64,000 bases of DNA, taken from the NCBI GenBank assembly GCA_015146655.1, contig VKHL01000057.1, forward strand, positions 106,544 to 170,543. Reading direction: 5' to 3'. Made by a program: the position numbers and the translations under genes. This DNA comes from Ochromonas danica. Its lineage: Eukaryota > Sar > Chrysophyceae > Chromulinales > Chromulinaceae. Under the pieces are notes generated by a model that did not search any database, had not been told where the DNA came from, and saw only the letters and a list, made by a program, of their open reading frames with translations. This document shows, piece by piece, positions 45,133 through 57,104 of the stretch (positions within the stretch are counted from its first letter, which is position 1; each line of letters starts with the position of its first letter).

Positions 45133-45771
45133 TCACATTGGCTCTGTTTGTAAACAAGAAGTCTCTCCCACAGGAGGAGCACAATTTGAAATCTCAATCA
45201 CATTTCCATCAGGATCAAAGAGAAAGATCTGATGAATGCCAGTGTGCGGAGGAGATGCATGTTTATAGTAGACTTGTTTCTGGTCTAATGTCCTGCGTAT
45301 TTCATCCAGATCAAAGGTCAAGAATGCTATGTGATCGACTGCTGGCAAAGCTGTGGTGAAATGATCAAGTCGAGAGCGCCTATTCTCTTTCTGGTCATCA
45401 ACAGTGGTAGTAGTCACTAAATGTAGATTAAGGCCATAGCCTATTAGCCAACTACCTTCATTACTAAATGGTGGCCTGGGAATCTCTCGAAACCCCAAGA
45501 TATCCATATAGAATCGTTTGGAATTATCAATATCCAAAACTTCTTTTGAGATGTGGTTGAAAGAGGTAAGCGGTAGTCTAGGAATATCCTCTCCTTCGTT
45601 GATAGCCTCATTTAAAGTCCAATTACAATTCATAGCAGGACAAGATTGGAAAGTGTCATGGGATACTCTACTGCTGTCACTGGAAGCTATTGGTTGGGCA
45701 ATATTTGCATTTGAGGTCATCATATCTGTGGGACTATTGTTGTGTTGTTTTTCATAAGAAAATGACTTCAT
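45133..45771 (-). CDS. Glyoxalase/VOC-superfamily protein
   Basis: Single frame of 212 aa from the ATG at 45771. After a polar N-terminus of about 65 residues there is one pair of beta-alpha-beta-beta-beta modules of the vicinal-oxygen-chelate fold. Candidate metal ligands are at the usual places: His in FNHISKEV, His in LNLHLVTT, His in VDHIAFLTFD and Glu in NVIEISNC. FLFDPDGNVIEI is the common family signature, and DILGFREIPRPPF matches the plant/algal glyoxalase-I-like subgroup. Substrate unknown; lactoylglutathione lyase activity is possible but not shown. No targeting peptide seen. Confidence 0.83.
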   Translation of the reverse strand: MKSFSYEKQHNNSPTDMMTSNANIAQPIASSDSSRVSHDTFQSCPAMNCNWTLNEAINEGEDIPRLPLTSFNHISKEVLDIDNSKRFYMDILGFREIPRPPFSNEGSWLIGYGLNLHLVTTTTVDDQKENRRSRLDHFTTALPAVDHIAFLTFDLDEIRRTLDQKQVYYKHASPPHTGIHQIFLFDPDGNVIEISNCAPPVGETSCLQTEPM

Positions 45772-45995
45772 TGTACTATACAAGAATGTATCCAGTCTTT
45801 GTTCTTATCCGTATTGTTATTATAAAGCTAATTACAGCTTTCCACTTGCACTCTTGGACTGTCGACTAGTCCCTTGATTATTGACGGAGATTGTAGAAAC
45901 GCGTTTTCCCGTTTTCTGACCAAGTTTTCAGCCGTTTCGTTGCCCTTCCCACTCTGTGACGAGAATGTAATTCTCCTTTAGGCATATTATCAGTG
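45772..45995. promoter_or_regulatory. Divergent promoter region
   Basis: A 224-bp spacer between the VOC gene (minus) and the large coiled-coil gene (plus). It must contain both promoters. No individual site could be assigned. Confidence 0.5.
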
Positions 45996-48900
45996 ATGTC
46001 TAGTAGATCAACAACAAAATATGTTCTCCCTCCAAAGCCATCTAAAGGTATCAGTCGACCATCGCCGAGGAGAGGCTCCAAGTATATTCCCAGTCGACCT
46101 GATCTGCCACTTCCTCTCCACAGCAATAGTCTAGCCACTGCCACCTTTGATGTCGAATATGATCCACATTCCAGCATCCTTCATGCTACACGTATAACAG
46201 ATGTGAACCGAGTAGAAGTTAAGCGGTTAGAAGAGAGTATTGATCAAGATCTACATCGTCTTTATCTACAAGAGCAAAGGCATGAGATGTCCGAGTTGGT
46301 ACGATGTATAGAACAAGTTAAAGTCTTAGAAGGTGCTATACGAGAGTTATCCTCCATGATTCGTAAGCATTGTAGTGATCAAGCTGACTTATTGGATAAG
46401 ATCTGGTCGTCCACAGCGGATTTGTTCGCATCCGTTTGTCAATCATTATCTGATCGCACACAGGATATGGAATCTCAATTAATCGAGAAAACTTATCAAG
46501 TTAAGCATTGGAAAGAGAAAGCAGAGATGTTTAAAGTGAAGTTTTATGAGGCAACACAGAATTCTACCACTTCTCATCACCACACAAATGCTACATCAAC
46601 AACAATAATAGCTGCTATGGTGGATCCTAGCCATATCAGACAACTAGAGGAGGAAATCTTACTCAAAGATAAAGAATTGATGGAAGTACAGAAAACGATC
46701 GTTAACTTATCTATTTGGTTTCCAAGATTTAGTAAATTTGGAGGTTCTATTCTAAGTCGATTTCTCCCACCTGTCATGGATGAGGAGGAATTCAATGAGG
46801 AAGAAGAGGAGGAGGAAGAAGAACAAAAAGAAGAGGAAACTAAACAAGGTATAGAGTCTCAGATGGAAGAAGTAATGAAGATTATTCATAGAAAACAGTT
46901 AGCGCAAGATTATCTATTGAAAGATCTGAAACGTTTAGAGCATTTAGGCATTGGTCTCAATATCATCCTTGGCATTCCTCCTCCCCCTGCATCCAATACA
47001 TCACACTCTGCATCATATACGTCATCTGTGAGTAATAGTCCCACAGTACATAACAGAGGAGGAATGGATATGAAGACTCCTTTGCGAAAGAGCATGCAAG
47101 GATCAAGTTTTGATGAAGGTGCTGCCTTGAGTTTGGGGCTTTTCAACAGTCCACAGATTGCTACTTCCTTCTCTGCTACCAATGGTATGGAGTATATGTT
47201 AAAGGCTCCTTCTCAAAGCTTCTCAGGCCAAATTCCACATCCTTCGCATTCTCATTCTCATGGACAGCAAAGTCATTCTCATCATCATCATTCTAATGCA
47301 CAGCAAGTGCCAGCTTCCTCTCACCATGTCAACTTTGAAGATATTTCCACAGATGATCAAATTACTCAAGCAGCTGCTCGCACAGCACTTGCTTATCAGG
47401 CTTCCACCCAAGCCAATCCCTCCCCAAACGGTCAAGAGAACAAACAGAAATCCCATCATAGAAGACGAAGGGAAAAGAAGAAGAAAGGTGTAGCAGCTGT
47501 AAAAGATGAGCCAACGACAGCACTTGACAGTCCCGGCGCTTCTCATCCTCCCCTTTTCACTGCTCAAGAATTCTATCGTTTACAAGGACGGAAGTTCTCC
47601 ACCATGACAAGTGTGAAGTCAGACTATTATGAACAACAAAACTATCTCTCCAAGCAGGCACCAGCGCTTAATTTACCTGTTGAGAAGAATGACAATGATA
47701 GAAAGCAAAGCAAAGAAGAAGAGGAAACCAACAAGGGCGATGATGATCTTTCTGATGATAGTAGTGACTATTCAGATGAGAATGAAGAGATTCAAAGATT
47801 ACGTACCAGATTGAAAGAAACCTTAGAACAACTACAGGCCATGGAAGTGTTAAAAGATCGTGAAAAGGAAAGTCATGAACATGATGTTGCCTATTATGAT
47901 GATGTTGTGAAGCAATTGAAATCCAAACAAACGTTGTTAAGGAAAGAGTTGAAACGAGTGACAGAATCAAGTAATACCATGACAAAAGCATTGCCATCCA
48001 TGTTCTATATGCAGTTACCTATCAATCAACTACATGTGAAATTACAAGGTACTGTAGTGATTAAATTACAAAGACAACCAACTTCTCAATCTATTCAATC
48101 TCAATCCGTCAGTAGTTGGTCTTTGGAAGAGATTGGTATTAAAGTGGATAGGTTTTTCTCAGAATTTGTGGTAATGTTGGATCATTGTCATGCTCATGCT
48201 CAACAAAATACTGCATCTGATCACATCTTAGACAGTTGGCACGAGCTTTATCTTGGCAATATCCTAAATGGTCAAAGCATGCATACCTTGAATGTGCCGT
48301 TGCTTGGCGTTAAAGTCCTCCTAACAGACAGCAGAGAAAGGCGATGTCTCTTCTCTCTCTTCAATACTCATTACTTTGAACAAGCACATCAAACGATATT
48401 AGAAGAAAGGATAGGACAGAAACAATCTCCTAAAGATGCATTGAAAGATCTTCTTCGTGGAATATTGACCATGTTAGTCGAGGAGAAAGAAAGTTTGTCG
48501 CTAGATCCCATTCGAGCATTGAGAAGTGAAAATAACGAGGAAATCAATGCAGATGTTCTCAGTGATATTCTTAATCAATTCACGCCAAGAGTGGCATTAT
48601 TACAAGTATTTCGATGTCTGTTTGGAGCTGATCAGCTTTCTTCTTTGTCTAAGAATATGGAAGAAGAGGAAGAGAAGGATAAACAAGTGGGAAGAAATCC
48701 TGTTGCTGATGATATCTTGCGATACAATCCTAGCTTTGGATCCTTGTATCTCTCTCGGACTGGGAATGAGTCGGCTGTAGTCATGGAAGAAGAGAAAGGT
48801 AGTAGTGATATCCATGCCAACACGGACAGAAGCTCAATACCAGTGGGTACGATCAGTATTGATGAACCACAATCCGCGATAGGGTTAGTCTCCAACAGAC

Positions 48901-51044
48901 TGGCCATTCCATTGGATAGCATTCACGAAGAAGAGAGTTGGATTGATCGAAATGGTGGTGCAGTCTTTGCCTTGGACAAGATGATTGAGTCTATTTCACT
49001 TAATCAACAATCTCAACAAGAACCCTTTAAAAAGGAAAATAATGAAACTTATACGATAACTGTGAGTCCACGTGCTCATTATTATAGCGATGATGAAGAA
49101 ATTGAAAGTGCTCGATATAATGTCTCCTTGAATGCGATTAAGAGTATTGAAGCATTTGACATCTACTTACAATGCTTTAAAGCCTTCCAGGTAATTGAGT
49201 TTACGTAACCACATTCTTTTGCAGTGTATGTGTGTCTATCTTCAGGAAATGTAATAACCTCGTCTTTTTGGTTTTATAGGAGTTCTTCGATGTTACTCCA
49301 TCGTCATTACAAGATGTTCTAATTCCCATAACAACTGTAGAGTCATTGATACGAAGAGCATTTACTATCTTATCTCTACCTGTTGGTGTGGTAAAGTTGA
49401 ACAATAACAATGATAACAAAGTTCGTCAACCCAATCATAATAATTCACTAGAACCTTGGTGGAGATACGTGACCAACGAGTAAGCCTCTTCTGTTTTATC
49501 TATCATCTTCTTTTATGTTAAGTATACCTGTGCCATCAATCTCTAGTACGGTGATGCTCTTGAAGCAACATCTACAACGTCATCGTTCTACAATACCTGC
49601 AAATAGTGACTTGGAAGAAATGAGTGAAGGAGTTTACAATCAAGACCAGCCGATAATACCTACCATACCTGCACCATACTTTATTTACTATTCCTTTAGG
49701 GCCGTTGACCGAATGCGAAAGCCCTTGACCATGATTCTCAATGTAAGTCTATTTCATAGTGTATTGAAGAGATTTGTTGTAGTGATTGTCTCTTTGCTAT
49801 GGTAGAATATGTACAGGTTTATTCATTCCCTTCTGCCAGACGGACCTTCTGATTCTCTCTTTCCTTCTTTATTATCATATCTATTACTATGTTCTCCACT
49901 CCTCACTCATCGAGAACGATTGGTAGAAACCACCGGAACTGGTGAGGAGGATGGCCAGCAATCAGCCGCCATTAGGACAGTTGATTTAGAGCCTTTCCAT
50001 TGCAGCGTGCCTCTGTCCTTATTGCATGAGCTTCGTGTGCTTCACAGTAATGAGCTCTTAAGCGATAAATCCTTCGCAGACACAGTTCTTCGAGCTGGAA
50101 TTCCAGGCTTGGTTTGCAGGTTATCACCCATCCTTCTCTCTTCGAAAGAAACAAGAACATCGCCAAGAAGTCGTCAACAGTCGAAACAAAGTAAAGGAGG
50201 TGTTCTCATCAATGAAGAGATGTTGGGAGATTTGGGACATTCAAAGGCTGTGGCCGATTTGGCGAAACTAGCACGAGACAGCTCGCATCATTCTAATAGT
50301 CTCTCACAAGATCAAAACTATGATGAGAAGGTGCAAGCAAAAGTTCGTAATACACTAATGAAGACTGGTATTGGCTACCTTGGTATCGCACTGTCAATCG
50401 TCTCTGAAATGAAGACAGAATGGCAACGTGTGTACCCTTTGAGAAGTCCAAGGAACAAGCAGAAGAAATCAATCCAGCAGCCTTCTCTCAGTGAATTAGA
50501 AGAGTGTATTGTTCTCCGTCGATTTCTCTTCCCTAAGAACTATCACAATCAAGAAGAGGAAAGCAAACAGAAGCTTCTTGATGATCTACTTGGCCTTCAT
50601 GGCAGTGACTTCTTACGAAGACTTGTTGCACATACTCGTTTGTGCTTTGATCTACGGTTGCAACATAGTGTACCAGTGGGATATCTTCATTGTTATTTCA
50701 CTTTGGTGGCTTTGCTGGTAAGGGCTACCTTGTCCATTCATTTGTCCTATAAATACCGTTCGTTACAGTGTAAATGTGTGTTTTGGTCTTAGTTTTCGTT
50801 TGGTCATGTTCGACATGCTCGGTTGTTGTCTTGGATTGACTCTCTTGACGACAGTGTGACCGTAAGAGACTTTGCGAATTCAAATGAAGACCATGCGTTA
50901 TCGTTATTTCCAGGCTTGTCAAAGGATTGGGATATTGTTGATGCTAAAGCACAAGAGAAGTTCCGTTCAACAAAAGCCTATTATCTCACTCGACTCTGTC
51001 GAAGAGTCTTTCTAGCATGGAAACAATATCGCACAATTACCTAA
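45996..51044 (+). CDS. Large coiled-coil protein, unrecognised
   Basis: Inferred exons 45996-49190, 49280-49479, 49547-49742, 49806-50717 and 50793-51044 give 1584 aa. A basic Pro/Ser-rich start (PPKPSKGISRPSPRRGS) precedes a coiled coil (about residues 70-200), a Glu-rich stretch (EEFNEEEEEEEEEQKEEE), a His/Ser/Gln-rich disordered segment with HSHGQQSHSHHHHSNAQQ, a second acidic coiled coil (EEIQRLRTRLKETLEQL) and a long, more globular C-terminal half. The very end has an IQ/SFI1-like helix (LCRRVFLAWKQYR). No enzyme motifs are visible. The start chosen is the ATG at 45996. Neighbouring CSPP1-like and FAM13-like genes suggest a cytoskeletal role, but that is only context. Confidence 0.75.
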
Positions 51045-51314
51045 CACTATGATGCAAATAGAAGTTATTAGATTGTGTTGTTTGATATGATATTCCCTGG
51101 TATAGGTATAGCAACAGAGTGGACAACATCCACATTGTAAAGCACTAAATTCATAGTCTGGAACAAAACTATTTCTAACATATTATTATCCTGAGGTGGA
51201 CATAACAAAGTAGTGTATCCCCACGCAAGATGTAATAGAAAAGCCCAGCCAGACTTCCAAATTTGAATCTGAAACCGCCACAGCAGCGCAGCCGCAATAG
51301 ACTAATTAGATGAC

Positions 51315-54300
51315 ATGAGACCTATTCGTCCCCCTCCCAAAGTAAACCCACCTAAGCCTCCAGCCTATTTATTTGAACCTGCACAAAGTCAATTTAATGG
51401 TGTAAATAGCCGACCACCTCTTGATTACAATCCTGTTGGTCCTCCAGATGCTTCTGCTGTTGTAAATGATCGACGTGAAGATTTCCATCCACCATCATCA
51501 AGATCTGAGACATCCATGAGAAATCCTTCCCAACCAATAGATTTTGATAAAGATGTGGAGATGGAGATGCGTGCGATAGAAGAGAATATTCGGCAAATGT
51601 TGGCTCAAAGTCAGTCGTTAGACAACAAATCAACATCCTCCACTACACAGCAACAACGACAGCAACAACAAGTAGCATACCCGCAGCAGTATCCACCCCA
51701 GCAGTCACTGTCTTCCAGGGATCCACAGGGTGTCCCTCCTCCAGGGAAGCTGATGTACTCTGCTAGTCCCATGCAGCCATCATATGGAGGCTATAATAGT
51801 GGCAATAGCGGTACAGGCGGTGGTGGCATGCAGTCTGCTTATGCTAATTATCCGTCCTCATCACGGGGACCCAATGGCGGTATGCCAGTGCAACCTTCTC
51901 CCAGAAATGTCGACTCTGCTGCCATGGTGAGAGTTACGACAACATCATATTCTTCTTCTTCACTATTTGAACGTACAGTAGCTAATGCAAGTTGAATGAT
52001 GATAGCCAAGTTATGAATCCTCAAGAAATGGTCCTGATCTACTGCCACAATATCGTGCTAATGTACAGGTTAGTATCAATATCTTCTGACTAGTGTTGAG
52101 TTTCTTCTCGTTCATCATCCCTCCACATCCTAGGATGTCAATTTACCTTCACAACCTTCGCCACAAGGACAAGCACGTCTACGACAGAACCAATCAAAAG
52201 GTGAAGAGCAAGGAGGTGGATTAGTGTTTGGACTCGATAAGCAAAGTGAACGTGAACTCAAACGCAAGAAGCAAGAAGAGTATCGCAGACAACTTGATCA
52301 ACTTGTTCAACAAAATCCACCACCCAGCAATAGTAAGCTTAGAGGTGGTCGTAGAGCAGTAGAAGAAGAAGATATTCAACTTCCAGTAGCGGTTGATCCA
52401 AAGCGATATGCTTCTCAGCCACACCCTCGACCTGCTGCTGGTCCTGCTGGTCCTTCTCCTGGTGGGAGAGTTTATCCTGAGGAAGATTATGGAAGGAACA
52501 GCAATAGAAGAGATGCACATCCATCTTCTGAGGTGTTTATAGAAGAGGAAAAGCGACGACGGAGAGAATCTCAAGAGGCATATCGATTGCAGTTAGATGC
52601 TCAAAGAGACCCTAGAGACTCTATAGGGAAATCTTCTATGGGAGGTAATAACAATGATCGTTTACAACCACAGCAACAACAACAACCACCACGCCAACTA
52701 CAGCAGAATGACCAACCTGCTTACTTTGCATCACCCAGAGGAGGTCCACCAGGCAAATACGATAAGCGACAGGCACAAGAAGAGTATCGTCGCCTGTTAG
52801 ACAAAGACAAGCTTCAACAGCCTTCACAGTCTGAGTCAGAACCTCCTGGTTATGCACCCACTAGTTATGAACCTTCAAAGCAGCGCGATATGTCACGAGC
52901 ATATGATGCTGAGAGGGGACGTGGTGTTCGCGGGGGAGGAGAAATGAATCGACCACAGATTGATCCTGAAGTTGCTTATCGTAGGCAAAAACAAGAAGAA
53001 TATCGTAGAATGTTAGATGTTGATAAAGCCTCTCAACCAGAAGTCCGAAATGTTGGACAACGCAAAAGTCAGAATGAAGGGGATAGAGGAGAATATGTTC
53101 AACAACGATCTCATGGAAGTAATCAGTACACATCATCGGCCTCTTCTATGGGGGGCTATATGCCTGAAAGTTATCATGAGCCTCCTAACAGTCTAGCAGG
53201 TTACGGTAATCAGTCACGATCATATGCTGAACCTTCTGTACCATCTCGAAATGATCGTTTTGATCCTTATCGACTCCCTCCACCACCTGCTGGACAGGCT
53301 GTTGATAATTGGCAGGATGAGGAAGCCAGGATGAGGAAAAGAGTTGAACAAGATAGTTATCGAAGTTATTTGGATCAGCAAATGGTTGAAAAGAATCAAA
53401 TGATGGACCGGCGGCGAGATCGAGATCGTGACGAAGCATCCACAGTTAGTAGTACAGGCCCAGCATATCAACAACAATCAGCTCCTGCTGCTGTTCCTGC
53501 TGGCGCAGCCGGTAGAAGAGTTGTTGCAAGTCATGTGGCAGAAGATAATGACCGACGCAGACAAACTCAACTTGAATACAAACGTTTACTTGATATTCAA
53601 CTTGCTGAGAGAGAGTTGGAAAAGGAGAAAGAGAAAATGCAAGAGAAAATGGAAGCGGAACAAAGTCAACCACAACAAAAACAACAACCAACTCCTCAGA
53701 AATTAGCCGATCCCGACCACAGACATCACCAACAACAACAACAGCATCCTTCACAATCATCACAATATAATCAACCTCGTGGTCCACCTCCCGATGTTCG
53801 CCCTGCTGCTGTTGATAATAACTATCCTTCTGAACCTATGATGCGAGGGGGGTATTCAGATTATGATCGGGATTCGACTGATGGTAATAATAACAGCAAC
53901 TATATGGATCATCGTAGAGATGGTGGTGGATATGGATATGGTGCTTCTCATGCATCACGATATGGTCATGAAGTGGAAGCAGATCCTCGGTATCGATCAA
54001 ATGGCTATCCTGCTTCAGACTATCTTCCACGACAACAAGAATATGGATATAATGACCCATCTTATGACGATGCTGTTAATCGAGTCAATCCATCAAGTAT
54101 GGGGGGTGAGTAGTAGATTGCTTGTTGAGGTACAGTAATTACATGTCTCATCACTGTGTTGTAATATCTGTTACTGTAGGTCATAATGGTGTTGGACAGC
54201 AATTACCACCACCACAACAACCATCTCCTGGGAAATCTCCGAAGATTGCTCGTGCTCGCCTAGTAACAGACATCTATGGCCAAAGCGCGTTATTAGGCGG

Positions 54301-56413
54301 AGACAGTGCTGCGCCTGTCGATGAAAAATGGCGACCCAGTGGAAAGAATCTCAATGAACGACAGAAGAATGCTATTGCAGATCAAAAGAGTGCCCTAGCA
54401 CAACAAATTGAAGAAAACCGATTACGGAAGTTAGAAGAAGAAAAGAAAGAGAAAGAGTTACGAGAGAAAGAAGACGAAAAGATTCGTAAAGAAATTGCGA
54501 AAGAAGAAGAGAGGCAACGTATGGAAAGAGAAAAGAAACAACAATTAGCAGGCCAACAGGCAAGAGATTTGGCAGATTTACAAGCAAAGCATGAAAGAGA
54601 AGCACTTGCACGGAAGAATCGTGCGGTGAATGAAGACGGCAATCATAGTGCTGGTACAACACCAGCTGCTGCCAAGCATTCCCCACCGCGAAAGAACAAA
54701 CAGCATGACCCTCCTCCACCAGTCTTGAATACCAATCAACAATCGTATCTTCGTCATCAACATCAACATCTCGAAGCTGCAACAGCGGAAGTTGCTTCTT
54801 CTCCTTTGCGAGATTTAGTCCAACAATCTGACGAACAGCATCGCGCTTTGCGTGCTGGCGGCGGCGGTGGTGGTGGTGGTGGCTATGGTGCGAGAGCTGC
54901 TGACTCTTATTATGACGATCGCTCAAGTGGACGAGGTTATCATGTTGAAGACAATGAGCTATGGAGACGTAGTCCTCAGAAGCTGAATTCTCCCGATGCC
55001 GTGGATAATTTCATGCAACGCTATCAGCAACAACACCAACCGCCATCACGACCCATGGATGATGTTGATGATGATCGTACTTCTTACTATCCCAAAAGTC
55101 GTGTTGCTCCAGCGGCAGATTCTCGTTATCGCTCTGCTGCTGCTGCTGGTGGTGGCGGTGGTGGTTATGGTAAACCTCCTGTAGATCATGCCCTCCGTAG
55201 ACCTCGTCCAGAGATGGGTTTGGAAGATATTCATGAAGAGGAAGAAGCACAAAATCTCTCTTTTGTGAGTGAATCTCGTCTTGTACCGAATAATCCTTGG
55301 AGCAGCTCTGATTTGCTCTCAAACCTTGTGCCTTTGGGTCATTCTGCTAACAACAATCATGAAGGTTCTCTGGGACGCAAGCCTATTGCCACTCATCGAC
55401 AACAACAGCAACGACCGCATCAATCAGCTCTTGGTGGAGAGGATTTAGAACGCTCTTTGGCTTCGAACTCTTTATTGACTTATGTTGGAAGTCGCACACC
55501 AATGGGTACCTTTTTCGATCATGATAATTCCATGCAGAGTCAGAAGAGGGTAAGTAACCATTGATCATGATCGTTGGAATAAGTAAACCAATGTAGATAA
55601 CACTCTTTGGGTACTAGACCGTGTCTGTTCCATCTACTGCAGTGCAGTACAACGATAACAATGCATACAGTAGCGCGCAAAGCCAACAGCAACGTCCTCA
55701 AAGTCGTTCGCGACTCAATCCAGAAAGTCTTCCTGCTGCTGGTCGACCAAGCCAGAAGGCTGCGCCAATGGAAGATGGTGTGGAGGTTGCTCAAATGAAG
55801 CGAGTCATTCAACAATCGGTACCTCCTTCAGTTGATGAAGTGCCTGCCAATCGAATCTTTTTGCGAAGTGCATCTAGTCGTGGAAACAGTGAGAGTGGTA
55901 AGCTTTCTCTTCCATGCTTCCCTTTTATGTATCAGCTGATTGAGTGAATGTGTTGTCTTGTCGTGCTTGTCAGACCAGAGCAATCTCGCTCCATCTTCAG
56001 CCTTCTACGGCGATGCTCCCAGTGGCTCAAGCCAAAGAAGAAATAATGCTCAAGATACAAACAATGCTTTCTATGAACCACCCAATCGGGTAGAAGATCG
56101 TCCACGGCCCCACAGTGGATACACTGTGGAGACAGCAAGCAATGTGGTGAATGTCAACCTTCAAAGACCGCCATCTGGTCGGAGCGTTGGTAGTAGACCA
56201 CCTTCCTCTTCCTCTATAGCATCTAATATTGCTGCCCCTCGTGGGAGAAGTTGGGGTTTGAGCAAGGAGGAGCAGGAAGAGACAATTCGACAACTAGCTC
56301 AGCATTCTGTGGCTTCAATCATCTCCACGTCTTCAGCTGGCAACAGCCGACTTGCTTATGGCAGAAGAGATGATCATGAAGAGTCGTATGCTAGTGAAGG
56401 TTTTGATGGCTGA
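51315..56413 (+). CDS. CSPP1: CSPP1-like centrosome/spindle-pole protein
   Basis: Inferred exons 51315-51926, 52006-52068, 52134-54105, 54180-55549, 55618-55897 and 55974-56413 give 1578 aa in continuous frame. The protein is largely disordered (Gln, Pro, Gly, Tyr, Ser), punctuated by short basic-acidic helices: KRKKQEEYRRQLDQL, RRRESQEAYRLQLDAQ, KRQAQEEYRRLLDKD, RRQKQEEYRRMLDVD and RRQTQLEYKRLLDIQ. A longer charged helix in exon 4 has ALAQQIEENRLRKLEEEKK. Repeated xxYRxxLxxQ helices and a QQIEE-type charged helix are the hallmark of CSPP1, a microtubule-associated protein of centrosomes and cilia in animals. A poly-Gly tract and a GGGGGGYGK segment lie in exon 4. Orthology rests on motif pattern, not full alignment. 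Confidence 0.7.
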
Positions 56414-57104
56414 CATGCTAGATGACTACATTGCTGAACAGAAGATGTCTGGGATTATTGTGATTGTTGTTCATTTTATTGTCATCTTGTGTACCAAGTG
56501 TGCAATGTTTGAGACTCTTGTAAACTACTGATTATACCTTTTCCTCGAAACCATCTTTCATCTTATCTGAAGCTTTGTTGCAATTGGTGTATCGTTTTCC
56601 TCTGCAACTATGCCGAAGCCCATTGAAATGAACCTCGATGGTCTACATCATCGTGTAGTGGTATTGATAGTAATAGTATTATACTTGTATAATATTATAC
56701 TTATATACAAGTAGTTTAGTAATTACATAAGCACATGTTAAGTTAGATATACATCACTACTCTGTTTACATGCCCATTTTTGACACCAAACTCGAGAAAG
56801 TGGCTTTTAAAGTCAATTTTGCGAATCAGCAAAGTCACAAAATAATGAAAGTGTGCATTTTTTCCCTGTGTGTGAAATATTGAAAGTCTCTATTATCATC
56901 ACATTTAGTTACCTTTTCCTCACTTTCGACTTCCACCACTCAACCATCACCACACCATGCAGCGGGCTGTGGCCAAGAAAACCGCGAAGTGACACACTCT
57001 AGCACTGTGAGCTGGGAGGGTCCGTCTATGTTAAGTTGGTCTTCTCTCTGTTAGCCTTATTGCCATGGATAGATAATCAAACAAATTACCCGAACAAGCA
57101 GTCC
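56414..57104. other. Intergenic region with promoter-side duplicated block
   Basis: Contains the CSPP1-like 3' flank, an AT-rich inverted repeat (56682-56713), and from about 56877 to 57080 a block that recurs at about 63697-63924 near the window end. The block is the immediate upstream region and leader of the GDPD-ankyrin gene. It includes an in-frame TTG-initiated extension upstream of the chosen ATG that I do not consider coding. Confidence 0.55.
56682..56713. repeat. AT-rich inverted repeat
   Basis: TACTTGTATA at 56682-56691 is the exact reverse complement of TATACAAGTA at 56704-56713, with a 12-nt spacer. It lies about 270 bases after the CSPP1-like stop. It could form a hairpin in RNA; function unknown. 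Confidence 0.6.

Noticed and set aside
45993-45995. GTG start one codon before the ATG of the large coiled-coil gene
   Set aside because: Nuclear genes start at ATG, and an ATG follows directly.
53446-55322. Long minus-strand frames (His/Val/Gln-rich) opposite the CSPP1-like gene
   Set aside because: They mirror CAA/CAG-rich coding sequence and have no independent support.
57036-57104. N-terminal extension of the GDPD-ankyrin protein
   Set aside because: It would need a TTG start; the ATG at 57105 gives a signal-like N-terminus.
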